From contig JAJZNH010000613.1 of NCBI GenBank assembly GCA_021811745.1, positions 1-8,626 of the forward strand: a stretch of 8,626 bases of DNA, read 5' to 3'. The stretch comes from Acidobacteriota bacterium. GTDB lineage: Bacteria; Acidobacteriota; Terriglobia; Terriglobales; Acidobacteriaceae. Numbering within the stretch: position 1 is the stretch's first letter; each line of letters starts with the position of its first letter. Of the stretch, positions 1 through 6,793 are shown piece after piece. The translations under genes and the position numbers were made by a program. Below the pieces are notes generated by a model, which was not told the DNA's origin, did not search any database, and worked only from the letters and a program-made list of their open reading frames with translations.

Positions 1-224
1 GGGAGCGGCGGGCAGGCCCAGGTCCGCAGTTTGCCTTCGCTGGCGGCGAGCCCGTTGGTAATGTCGCGCAGGCTGTTGACCGAGCCCAACTGACAGAACC
101 GCATCGCCACCAACGGTCCCCGACTGATGAAACCCTTGGCGTTGCGTTCGGCCCCATGCCTGCGAACCGCGGCATGAAGCCGGCGCGTGGAATCAGCTTC
201 AATCCTTGAGAGAAAATGCTGCAT
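1..224 (-). CDS. IS4-type transposase, N-terminal part (truncated by window edge)
   Basis: Reading the minus strand from an ATG at 224-222 gives 74 open codons to the window edge. The product begins MQHFLSRIEA and contains ARG-rich sequence, then GFISRGPLVAMRFCQLG, then NSLRDITNGLAASEGKLRT. This is the layout of the N-terminal (DUF4372-like) domain of IS4-group transposases: a basic segment, a hydrophobic 'FxxxxFVAMxFxQL' helix, then 'SLR(D/E)I...L....GKL'. The catalytic DDE core would lie beyond the left edge, so I cannot tell whether the element is intact. A strong AGAGGAGG sequence (complement of 243-250) lies about 19 nt before the ATG, too far for normal use, and no in-frame start sits closer to it. 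The family is inferred by remembered pattern, not by a search; it could also be a degraded remnant. Confidence 0.7.
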   Translation of the reverse strand, partial: MQHFLSRIEADSTRRLHAAVRRHGAERNAKGFISRGPLVAMRFCQLGSVNSLRDITNGLAASEGKLRTWACPPL

Positions 225-444
225 ACTGTGGACAAGGCTGCGTCCTCCTCTGACGGTGAGCTCTTGACAAACCCAACCTATCGGATCGACGCAGCCTTGC
301 CTCTGCACCAGACTCATTGATGCAAGAATCCTGTCTTGGGCGAGAGTGATCGAGGAGGCAAGGACGACTTCATTGATGAAACGGCTAAATTCAAGCGGGG
401 CAAGTGTAAAGTTCGGTTCTGTCCTTCCCCTCAGAGGGCGCTTC
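225..444. other. Intergenic region between transposase and GH16 gene
   Basis: About 220 nt separate the divergent transposase and GH16 starts. It holds the 12-bp inverted repeat, a TTGACA hexamer at 264-269 (plus strand) without a matching -10 box at normal spacing, and GAGGAGG at 352-358 (plus). The GH16 reading frame stays open upstream to a GTG at 346, with another in-frame ATG at 376, so an earlier start is possible. I saw no convincing promoter or known RNA motif. Confidence 0.4.
233..299. repeat. Perfect 12-bp inverted repeat upstream of the transposase
   Basis: CAAGGCTGCGTC at 233-244 is exactly repeated in inverted orientation as GACGCAGCCTTG at 288-299, with a 43-nt spacer. It lies 8 nt upstream of the transposase ATG. 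A transcript entering the element from outside (minus direction) would fold this stem, with the AGAGGAGG ribosome-binding-like sequence at its inner base. Some IS4-family elements use such fold-back to limit transposase made from read-in transcripts; applying that here is inference. It could also mark the element end. Confidence 0.6.
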
Positions 445-1641
445 ATGATCGGCAAGCTTCTTGCGAGTGCGCGACGAGCAGGAAGCCCTCACGTGCGAGT
501 CTGTGCCGCAGCTCTTTGGGCAACTATTTTCCCCGGTATTCTGCTTTTGGGTTGCGGAGGAACTAGCCGCACAAGCGGCACCACGGCCACAACGGGGCAA
601 CAGACCGCAGCGCCTATCGTCTCAACCGCCGCTGCATTGAACGGAGCGGTCGTCGTCACGCTTGCGTCCACAACCCCAGGCGCTCAGATTTACTACACCG
701 TGGACGGCAGCGTCCCTACCGCCGCTTCGACGCTCTACCAGGCTCCCTTCCTGGTATCTTCAAATCTTACGGTCAAGGCTATCGCGCTGGCTGGCGCAGA
801 TACTGCAAGCAATGTTACGAGCCAGGCGTTCAACCTCAACATTCCATCAGGAACGCTGGTCTGGTCTGACGAGTTTTCCAACACCACTGGCGCCAATACG
901 CAGCCCGATCCGGCCACGTGGACGTACTATACCGGTGCCGGCTTCAACCATGAAATCGCTATGCTTTGTTCGTACAATTCCAATAACTCTCCGTGCAGCC
1001 CTTCTACGCCGAACTCTTACGTAGGCACCGATGGGTACCTCCATATTATTGCGCAGCAGCCGTCGCCCGGTGTGTACACCACGGCGCTGATGTGGTCGCA
1101 GGGGCTGTTCAGCTTTCAATATGGCCGTATCGAAGCACGTATCATGGTGCCTGAAGAGAAAGGGCTCCATACTACATTCTGGCTCCTGGGCAACAACGGC
1201 CACTGGCCTGCGTGCGGCGAGATGGACATCATGGAACGGATCAATGCAGCCGGGTTGCCGCTATCCGGAAATCCTCCGCCTGGCACATCCGACTGGAATC
1301 AGGGATCGATTCATGGAACCGGGTTCACAGGCGGCGAAATAGGCACGAAATACTACTTTACCGGCGGCGTCACTGCCGCTAGTTGGCATACCTATGGCAT
1401 CGTTAAAACCCCGAATAGCATTTCCTACTACGTCGACGATCCAACTCATCCTTACGTTACATACACGCCCGCAAGCTTATCGGGCTTGACGGGCGCTGTC
1501 TGGCCTTTCGACAACGCTGCTCAGTCCTACTACATCATCCTTGACATTAATGTCGGAGACACTTGGGCGGGGCCACCTAACTCAAGCACGAAATTCCCTG
1601 CGCAAATGCTTGTGGATTATGTGCGTATTTACGCAAATTGA
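445..1641 (+). CDS. Secreted lipoprotein glycoside hydrolase, family GH16 (endo-beta-glucanase/laminarinase type)
   Basis: Predicted to cut beta-1,3(/1,4)-linked glucans or related polysaccharides outside the cytoplasm while anchored by a lipid. From the ATG at 445 the protein has 398 aa. Residues 1-37 form a lipoprotein signal: a basic n-region, a hydrophobic stretch, then the lipobox LLGC with Cys37 as the lipidated residue. A Thr/Ser/Gly-rich linker follows. Residues about 55-130 resemble the chitobiase/hexosaminidase C-terminal Ig/Fn3-like module (TPGAQIYYTVDGSVPTAAST). The GH16 catalytic domain fills about 137-398 and carries the signature GEMDIME, where Glu259 is the expected nucleophile, Asp261 the assisting residue and Glu264 the acid/base. 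I chose 445 because AGAGGG lies 6 nt upstream and the signal then has normal length; in-frame starts at 376 and 346 would add 23 or 33 residues. Exact substrate cannot be read from sequence. Confidence 0.92.
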   Translation: MIGKLLASARRAGSPHVRVCAAALWATIFPGILLLGCGGTSRTSGTTATTGQQTAAPIVSTAAALNGAVVVTLASTTPGAQIYYTVDGSVPTAASTLYQAPFLVSSNLTVKAIALAGADTASNVTSQAFNLNIPSGTLVWSDEFSNTTGANTQPDPATWTYYTGAGFNHEIAMLCSYNSNNSPCSPSTPNSYVGTDGYLHIIAQQPSPGVYTTALMWSQGLFSFQYGRIEARIMVPEEKGLHTTFWLLGNNGHWPACGEMDIMERINAAGLPLSGNPPPGTSDWNQGSIHGTGFTGGEIGTKYYFTGGVTAASWHTYGIVKTPNSISYYVDDPTHPYVTYTPASLSGLTGAVWPFDNAAQSYYIILDINVGDTWAGPPNSSTKFPAQMLVDYVRIYAN

Positions 1642-1667
1642 GAGGGAATTGTGTGCAGTCTCTCAAT
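1637..1667 (+). terminator. Hairpin over the GH16 stop codon
   Basis: ATTGAGAG (1637-1644) pairs perfectly with CTCTCAAT (1660-1667) across a 15-nt loop, and the TGA stop codon is inside the 5' arm. There is no U-tract after it, so it may be a weak terminator, an mRNA 3'-end stabiliser, or chance. Confidence 0.35.
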
Positions 1668-2237
1668 CCGAACAATTCAGCCAAACGCAAGGCAGAGGAA
1701 AGCAGCCGTATTCTTTCAGAAGGAAAATCCAGATGAAAAGATTTCACGCTCATCGGTTGGCAGTTGCGGGAGGACGTAGGAGAGGCCCATCTGAGAATAC
1801 CAGGTGTGGTTGGCTGCTGCCGCTGAGCGAAGACGTCTCGTGCGCGGAGGTTGGATTGAATGCTGCGAGTGGTCATACCGCATTCTGAACGACTGTCCGC
1901 TCCCCGAAAGTCGGTGCGGCAAGATGTGCGAGTCGATTCTTTCCAGCAGCTTATGGGGCGCGCCGTCCACTACCGTCGCGAAACTTCAGCTTTATGTGCA
2001 AATCACGGCAGGAACTTCATGCTTATGGCGCAAACGCGCTTCATACATAGGGGGTCTCATCGACCGTATCTTGTCGATAAGATCGAGCCGCCGATTCAGT
2101 CTTTTGGGCCAACGCGCACGCTTGTTGTGGAAGTGTGGAGAAACTGGGCAGTACGCTGCGCATTCCGGCCCTTGTTTCGCCGGGTGCGGTCCGGCTGCTG
2201 AAGCCCCGGGCCCGAGCAGGAGCAGTCGACGCCGCGG
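1642..2237. other. Gene-poor stretch of about 600 bp, no recognised gene
   Basis: This stretch lies between the convergent GH16 gene and the membrane-protein gene. Several frames are open for 50-145 codons, but none gives a protein I recognise. The products are rich in Arg, Ser and Cys, as expected for random frames in GC-rich DNA. The longest candidates are a frame at 1804-2241 and one at 1860-2201 (plus), which overlap each other. A weak AT-containing hairpin (ATCTT/AAGAT) sits near 2068-2083. Given the IS fragment nearby, it may be a decayed gene or acquired filler DNA. Confidence 0.4.
1733..1888 (+). CDS. Possible small ORF (51 aa) or remnant start of a lost gene
   Basis: An ATG at 1733 is preceded by AGAAGG at 1718-1723 with 9-nt spacing, a good ribosome-binding arrangement in otherwise gene-poor sequence. 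The 51-residue product starts MKRFHAHRLAVAGG, is basic at the N-terminus, and shows no membrane segment or known motif. It could be a real small protein, or the beginning of a longer gene whose body decayed after a frameshift. The call rests only on the start context, so confidence is low. Confidence 0.2.
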   Translation: MKRFHAHRLAVAGGRRRGPSENTRCGWLLPLSEDVSCAEVGLNAASGHTAF

Positions 2238-2951
2238 CTAATCCGAGACCATGACCTCGCCGGGCAGAATCGGGCGGGTGCGGGGCAGGATGCCGCGAGC
2301 GGCGAGGGTGCCCATCAAGGCCAGCACGCCGACATAGATGGTCAGCTTGATGAAGCTGCCCTGGCGCGTCTCTGGCAGCGCCTTCCACAGAATGAGCAGG
2401 ACGGTTTGCGCCGAGGTGACCGCCCACACCGCACCGTAGAAGTAGCGGCGCTCCATGCCTTCACCCTTGGTCGACGGCCCTGCGCGGGGCAGCTTGCCGA
2501 GAATCCCAAGCAGCAAAATGAAAGCGCAGAGGGGCGAGTAGGCGTAATCGTAGATCTGCTTGAGCTGCCAGACACCGGTAAGGATCGCGCCCACCAGTCC
2601 GGCGAGATTAAGAAGCGCGAAGCTGAGCACCGCGTTCCAGGCAAAGGTATAGCAGACCTTGCGGTAGAGCGGATTGGGCTTGTCCTCGTCGAAGCGCAGG
2701 ATGTACGGGCGCGGCTCGACGCCGGGGAGCTGCGCCTTGAGACCGGCGATGCCGGTACCGATCAGGACAGCCGCGAGCCACAGGGCATTCCAGCGGTTGA
2801 AGCCGTGGGCGAACAGGCTGAAAGTCAGCGGGCCGGGCGCGAGAAAGTAGACCCAGATCCAGATCGGCCAGTGCGCCAGTCGATAGCCGCCGGTGTTGCG
2901 TTCGCGGATTTTCCGCTGCGCCGCGTATTCAATCCTTGTGTTGTACTGCAT
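2238..2951 (-). CDS. Multi-pass membrane protein of unknown function
   Basis: I do not recognise this family. From the ATG at 2951 the protein has 237 aa. It has a charged N-terminal segment (MQYNTRIEYAAQRKIRERNT) followed by about six hydrophobic stretches, roughly at residues 29-46, 55-72, 102-128, 138-152, 170-190 and 200-219. A polar loop (about 73-100) carries LPGVEPRPYILRFDEDKPNP, and a short basic loop (155-169) precedes the fifth segment. No catalytic or metal-binding signature is visible. A TTG at 2987 in the same frame would add 12 residues, but neither start has a strong Shine-Dalgarno sequence. The gene lies 141 bp downstream of nadA on the same strand. No obvious terminator separates them, so co-transcription is possible, though a direct repeat before its start suggests its own control. 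Confidence 0.75.
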   Translation of the reverse strand: MQYNTRIEYAAQRKIRERNTGGYRLAHWPIWIWVYFLAPGPLTFSLFAHGFNRWNALWLAAVLIGTGIAGLKAQLPGVEPRPYILRFDEDKPNPLYRKVCYTFAWNAVLSFALLNLAGLVGAILTGVWQLKQIYDYAYSPLCAFILLLGILGKLPRAGPSTKGEGMERRYFYGAVWAVTSAQTVLLILWKALPETRQGSFIKLTIYVGVLALMGTLAARGILPRTRPILPGEVMVSD

Positions 2952-2971
2952 GGCCGGAGTCTCGCAGAGGG

Positions 2972-3002
2972 GACGCCGGCGAGTCAACGGGGAGACGCCG
3001 GC
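2972..3002. repeat. 9-bp direct repeat upstream of the membrane-protein gene
   Basis: GACGCCGGC occurs at 2972-2980 and again at 2994-3002, a 22-bp period or about two helical turns. It lies 21-51 bp upstream of the ATG at 2951. That placement suits a pair of protein-binding sites, but no regulator is known, and in GC-rich DNA chance is possible. Confidence 0.35.
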
Positions 3003-3092
3003 AGGCTCACCGCTCCTGATTCGTCGTCCACAGTTGAGAGCAATCAGCCTGCTGGTCGTCCCTGGTTCCTCTGTCCCGTGCCCCCGCTTCTT

Positions 3093-4244
3093 TCACACTT
3101 CGAGCATGCGGTCCAGCGCCACGCGCGCCCAGCGCTTGACGTTTGGGCGTACCTGGATGCGGTTGACCACATGGCCGTCGGCCAGGTTCTCCAGCGCCCA
3201 GGCAAGGTGCTGCGGGCTGATGCGGAACATGGTGGTGCACAGGCAGCCGGTGTCGTCGAGAGTGACGATCTTTTTCCCCTCGGGTGCGAAGCGGCGCGCC
3301 AGCCGGTTGACCAGGTGAATCTCCGTGCCGATCGCAAACGAGGAGCCGGCGGGCGCCTTCTCCACAAGCGAGATCAGCCGCTCGGTCGAACCCAGCGCAT
3401 CGGCTTTCTGGCAAACCTCGAAGCGGCACTCGGGATGTACGATGACCTGGATGCCGGGATACTTGGCGCGCACGTCGTCCACGTGGCCGGGCAGGAAGCG
3501 CTGATGCACGGCGCAGTGGCCCTTCCACAGCAGCAGGCGGCTGGCGGCGATCTTCTCTCGAGTCTGGCCGCCCGCGGCGTCGCCCCCCTGCAGATTGACG
3601 GCCCAGGGATCCCACACCGTCATTTCTTCGAGCGGAATGCCCATGGAATGCCCGGTATTGCGGGCCAGGTGCTGGTCGGGAAGGAAAAGCAGGCGCTTGC
3701 CGCGCGCGAAGGCCCACTCCATGGCGGCGCGGGCATTGGACGAGGTGCAGACCAGGCCTCCATGCTCGCCACAAAAAGCTTTGATGGCGGCAGTGGAGTT
3801 GATATAGGTGATCGGTAGGGTTTCGTCTGAAAGCCCAAAGCGCGTGAGCGCATCCCAGCAGTCTTCGACCTGCGAAATTTCCGCCATGTCGGCCATGGAG
3901 CAGCCGGCGTTCAGATCGGGCAGCATCACCTGCTGGTCGGGGCGCGCCAGCACATCGGCGCTTTCCGCCATGAAATGCACGCCGCAGAAGATGATGTACT
4001 GGGCATCCGCTTCGGCAGCCAGCTTCGCAAGCTTGAAGCTGTCGCCGGTGAAGTCGGCAAACCGGATGACTTCGTCGCGCTGATAGTGATGGCCGAGCAA
4101 AACGGTCGTGGAGCCGAGGCGCTTGCGCGCGGCGGCAATGCGCTCGTCCATCGAGCTGTCAGGAAGAGCGAGGTAGTTATCCAGGCTGCAAGCCGCGCCG
4201 GCAACCGATGGCGCCGCGGCAATCTCATCGAGTACAGAGGTCAC
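3093..4244 (-). CDS. nadA: Quinolinate synthase NadA
   Basis: NadA condenses iminoaspartate with dihydroxyacetone phosphate to make quinolinate, the second step of de novo NAD synthesis, using an oxygen-sensitive [4Fe-4S] cluster in the cytoplasm. The 383-aa product matches the longer, Bacillus-like NadA form. Visible family blocks include GHHYQRDEVI (51-60), FADFTGDSF (62-70), FCGVHFMAESADVLA (86-100), ITYINSTAAIKA (145-156), HGGLVCTSSNA (161-171), HPECRFEV (270-277) and TGCLCTTM (332-339). Expected cluster ligands are Cys115 (in NAGCSMADM), Cys273 (HPEC) and one Cys of the C-x-C pair at 334/336. The start is a GTG at 4244-4242, with GAAGG 9 nt upstream. That site lies inside the closing stem of the upstream NAD+ riboswitch, so translation is probably shut off when NAD+ is plentiful. 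nadB and nadC are not in this window. Confidence 0.97.
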   Translation of the reverse strand: MTSVLDEIAAAPSVAGAACSLDNYLALPDSSMDERIAAARKRLGSTTVLLGHHYQRDEVIRFADFTGDSFKLAKLAAEADAQYIIFCGVHFMAESADVLARPDQQVMLPDLNAGCSMADMAEISQVEDCWDALTRFGLSDETLPITYINSTAAIKAFCGEHGGLVCTSSNARAAMEWAFARGKRLLFLPDQHLARNTGHSMGIPLEEMTVWDPWAVNLQGGDAAGGQTREKIAASRLLLWKGHCAVHQRFLPGHVDDVRAKYPGIQVIVHPECRFEVCQKADALGSTERLISLVEKAPAGSSFAIGTEIHLVNRLARRFAPEGKKIVTLDDTGCLCTTMFRISPQHLAWALENLADGHVVNRIQVRPNVKRWARVALDRMLEV

Positions 4245-4252
4245 GTTTTTCC

Positions 4253-4259
4253 GCCTTCA
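4253..4259 (-). promoter_or_regulatory. nadA ribosome-binding site hidden in riboswitch domain 2
   Basis: TGAAGGC (4259-4253 on the minus strand) contains GAAGG, 9 nt before the GTG start of nadA, and is also the 3' strand of the domain 2 P1 helix. Every base of it pairs with 4288-4282, with one G-U wobble. Ligand-stabilised P1 should therefore block the ribosome. Confidence 0.85.
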
Positions 4260-4363
4260 GTCCTTAATCGGACGGGGATGTTGAAAGCAAATGCGGCTGC
4301 AGTGGTTTCTTTTCCTGCTCCCGGACGAGAGCAGGCCAACTTTCCCACGGGGTTGTTGCAGCC
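4253..4363 (-). promoter_or_regulatory. NAD+-I riboswitch (nadA motif), two tandem domains
   Basis: Read on the minus strand, the nadA leader holds two copies of one architecture. Domain 1 (4363-4295): P1 is GGCTGCA (4363-4357) with TGCAGCC (4301-4295). The conserved ACAACCCC follows (4356-4349), then P2 GTGG/CCAC (4348-4345 with 4305-4302), then GTTGG, then a 7-bp P3 hairpin CCTGCTC/GAGCAGG (4335-4329 with 4320-4314). Domain 2 (4288-4253): P1 is GCTTTCA/TGAAGGC (4288-4282 with 4259-4253), then ACATCCCC, then P2 GTCC/GGAC with a 6-nt loop and no P3. A 6-nt linker joins them. This matches the published nadA motif, which binds NAD+ and occurs upstream of nadA in Acidobacteria. The GAAGG ribosome-binding site lies in the 3' strand of domain 2 P1, which points to translational repression by NAD+. 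Confidence 0.95.
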
Positions 4364-4672
4364 TCTTCCATTGTCAAAGCAGCGAAAGTCCGGTAGTACG
4401 GAGCCCCCAAAATTCCGGCCATGCTGTCTTCGTTTAACACTAGTGTAACGCAAAACGGGCCCAGGTCCGGGCGCCGGCCCTGCTTCGCCTGCGCTGAAAA
4501 CGGCTGCGTTGGCATGGATTGGGCATCGCGCAGCTTCGCGGAGCCAAAGTCGCGGATCTGCTCCCGCCGCGCGGGACGAGCAGGTTCGCACCTGAGCCGC
4601 TCCGATCGAAGATGCAAAGCGACGCATCCTCTGCGGTAGAGTGAAGGCAGGCAAAGCGCATCCCTCGATTGG
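4364..4672. other. Divergent nadA/recQ promoter region
   Basis: This 309-nt stretch separates the riboswitch from the recQ start and must contain both promoters. The clearest element is the 10-bp palindrome ACACTAGTGT at 4437-4446. On the minus strand its flank reads TACACT (4447-4442), a possible -10 box about 79 nt before the riboswitch, but without a good -35. TTGACA on the minus strand (4377-4372) is too close to the riboswitch to drive it. No convincing gene lies here. Confidence 0.35.
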
Positions 4673-6793
4673 ATGGCGCGAGATGAACTCCCTCTGACGA
4701 TCCTGGCTTCCAATTCGGCGGCGCCGGCTGAGATCCTGCGCTCGGTCTTCGGCTTTGCCGCCTTCCGCAGCGGGCAGGAAGAAGTGTGCCGCGCCGCCAT
4801 TGAAGGGCGCGACCTGCTGCTGGTGATGCCGACCGGGGCGGGGAAGTCGCTCTGCTATCAACTGCCCGCGATCGCACGCGGCGGAACGGCGCTGGTAATC
4901 TCCCCGCTGATCGCGCTCATGGAAGACCAGGTGGCCAAGCTGGCCGCGCTAGGGCTGCGCGTGGCGCGCATTCACTCCGGCCTCGACCGCGCGCAGGCGC
5001 GGCAGGCCTGCCGCGAATATCTCGATGGCGCCCTGCAGTTCCTGTTTATTGCGCCGGAGCGGCTACGCGTGCCGAACTTCCCGGAGATGCTGGCTAAACG
5101 CAGGCTGGCGCTGATCGCCATCGACGAGGCGCATTGCATCTCGCAATGGGGCCACGACTTCCGGCCAGATTACCGCATGCTGCACGCCTATCTGCCCGGG
5201 CTGCGCGGCGCCGATGCAGCAGCTGCGCCGGTGCTCGCATGCACCGCCACGGCCACGCCGGAAGTGCAAGCCGACATCGTGCAGCAGCTTGGCATGGTGG
5301 AGCCGCTGAAGTTCATTCACGGCTTCCGGCGCGGCAATCTCGCCATTGAGGTCGTGGAAGTGCCGGTGCCGGAGCGCTCGCGGGCCATCTGCAGCCTGCT
5401 CGCCGACGCCGCGCGGCGGCCGGCGATCGTTTATGCCACCTCGCGCCGGCAGTCGGAGCGGCTGGCGGAAGATCTTTCGCGCATCACACGCGCGGCAGCC
5501 TACCACGCCGGGCTGGATGCCGAGACGCGCGAGCGCGTGCAGACCGCTTTCCAGGCCGGCCAACTCGAGGTGGTGGTGGCGACCATCGCCTTCGGCATGG
5601 GGATCGATAAAGCCGACATCCGCACGGTGATTCATGCCGGACTGCCGGGCACCCTCGAAGGCTACTACCAGGAGATCGGCCGCGCAGGGCGCGACGGCGC
5701 GCTGAGCCGCACCTATCTGATGCACTCCTACGCCGATCAGCGCACGCACGATTTTTTTCTCAATCGCGATTACCCGCCGCCGGAGCACTTGAGCAAGGTC
5801 TTTCAGACTCTTGGCGGCGAGCCGCGGCCGGTTGACGAATTGCGCATCGAAGCCGTGCAGCGGCTGGAGCTGAGCGACGAGGAATTCGACAAGGCGATCG
5901 AGAAGCTGGAGATTCACGGCGGCGCGCGCGTCGACTTCGGCGGCAGCGTGACCCGCGGGGGCGCAGGATGGAAAAAAACCTACACCGTGCAGGCGCAACA
6001 CCGCGCCGAGCAGTTTGAGAAGGTGTTGCGCTTCACCACCGGCAGCGATTGCCGGATGGCCGCGCTGGTGCGGCACTTTGGCGACGAGGAGGATGCCGAT
6101 CGGCCGTGCGGCAAGTGCGACGTGTGCGATCCGGGGGGCGCGGTACTGCGCATGTTCCGGCATGCGACGGCCGAAGAACGGGAATTGGTGCAGCGCATCG
6201 TGGACGAGTTGCGGACGTTGGACTATTTAGCGAGCGGGACCCTGCAGCGACGGCTGGAGATGGCCGGCCGCATGAGCCGCGGCGAGTTCGATGCGCTGCT
6301 GGACGCGATGACGCGGGCCGGCGTGATCGGAATCGAGGAAGCGGAGTTCGAGAAGAGCGGAGAAGTCATCCGCTTCCGCAAAGTGCGGCTGACCGAGCCT
6401 GGGCTCGCGGTCCGGCGGACCACGCCGCTGCCGCTGCTGATCGGCGACGGGCTGGTGGAGGAGTTTGGTGATCGTGGTCCCGCACCGCGCCCGCTTCGCA
6501 AGTCGGCAAAAAGAAAGACAGAGCCGCAAGCGGCGTCGCCGCAGCTTACCCCGGAGCAGGATTTCCTCGCCGCGCGTATCCTGCAGTGGCGCATGGCGGA
6601 AGCCAAGCGCCTGGGCATGCCCGCCTACCTGGTGCTGCACGACCGCACCATTGCCGCGCTGGCAGCTAAGCGGCCAGAAAACGCGAAGCAACTTCTCGAG
6701 ATTGATGGAATGGGGCAGGCGAAGGTGGAACGTTTTGGCGAGGCGATCCTGGAGCTGTGCCGCGGAGAAGGGCAGAGCGGCGCTCATTCTTGA
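4673..6793 (+). CDS. recQ: ATP-dependent DNA helicase RecQ
   Basis: RecQ unwinds DNA 3' to 5' in recombination and stalled-fork repair. The 706-aa product has the full family order. Helicase core, residues about 20-350: motif 0 around FGFAAFRSGQEEV (26-38), Walker A PTGAGKS (53-59), Walker B DEAH (151-154) joined to the RecQ aromatic-rich loop CISQWGHDFRPDY, TAT motif (191-193), and motif VI QEIGRAGRDG (333-342). A zinc-binding subdomain follows with Cys460, Cys479, Cys482 and Cys485 as likely ligands, then an RQC winged-helix region (about 490-580). After a basic, Pro-rich linker (about 600-622), residues 627-697 form an HRDC domain. The protein is about 100 residues longer than E. coli RecQ, mostly in loops and linkers. 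The ATG is the first start after an in-frame TAG at 4637. The only purine-rich site (near 4643-4651) is about 21 nt away, so initiation may not use a classical Shine-Dalgarno sequence. Confidence 0.96.
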   Translation: MARDELPLTILASNSAAPAEILRSVFGFAAFRSGQEEVCRAAIEGRDLLLVMPTGAGKSLCYQLPAIARGGTALVISPLIALMEDQVAKLAALGLRVARIHSGLDRAQARQACREYLDGALQFLFIAPERLRVPNFPEMLAKRRLALIAIDEAHCISQWGHDFRPDYRMLHAYLPGLRGADAAAAPVLACTATATPEVQADIVQQLGMVEPLKFIHGFRRGNLAIEVVEVPVPERSRAICSLLADAARRPAIVYATSRRQSERLAEDLSRITRAAAYHAGLDAETRERVQTAFQAGQLEVVVATIAFGMGIDKADIRTVIHAGLPGTLEGYYQEIGRAGRDGALSRTYLMHSYADQRTHDFFLNRDYPPPEHLSKVFQTLGGEPRPVDELRIEAVQRLELSDEEFDKAIEKLEIHGGARVDFGGSVTRGGAGWKKTYTVQAQHRAEQFEKVLRFTTGSDCRMAALVRHFGDEEDADRPCGKCDVCDPGGAVLRMFRHATAEERELVQRIVDELRTLDYLASGTLQRRLEMAGRMSRGEFDALLDAMTRAGVIGIEEAEFEKSGEVIRFRKVRLTEPGLAVRRTTPLPLLIGDGLVEEFGDRGPAPRPLRKSAKRKTEPQAASPQLTPEQDFLAARILQWRMAEAKRLGMPAYLVLHDRTIAALAAKRPENAKQLLEIDGMGQAKVERFGEAILELCRGEGQSGAHS

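Noticed and set aside
264..269. TTGACA on the plus strand as an outward IS promoter driving GH16
   Set aside because: No -10-like hexamer occurs 16-18 bp downstream; the sequence there is GC-rich.
2406..3818. 470-codon open frame on the plus strand across the membrane gene and nadA
   Set aside because: It is antisense to nadA, whose motifs are unmistakable, and its product is a low-complexity Ala/Gly/Arg sequence typical of shadow frames in GC-rich genes.
4372..4377. TTGACA on the minus strand as the nadA -35 box
   Set aside because: It lies only 9 nt upstream of the riboswitch, so transcription from it would start inside domain 1 and destroy the aptamer.
4264..4422. Minus-strand frame starting MAGILGAPYY ahead of nadA, a possible leader peptide
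   Set aside because: It runs through both riboswitch domains, and the RNA structure explains the sequence. No Shine-Dalgarno sequence supports the ATG.
5063..6163. 366-codon open frame antisense to recQ
   Set aside because: The recQ helicase motifs on the other strand fully explain the region; the antisense product has no recognisable domain.
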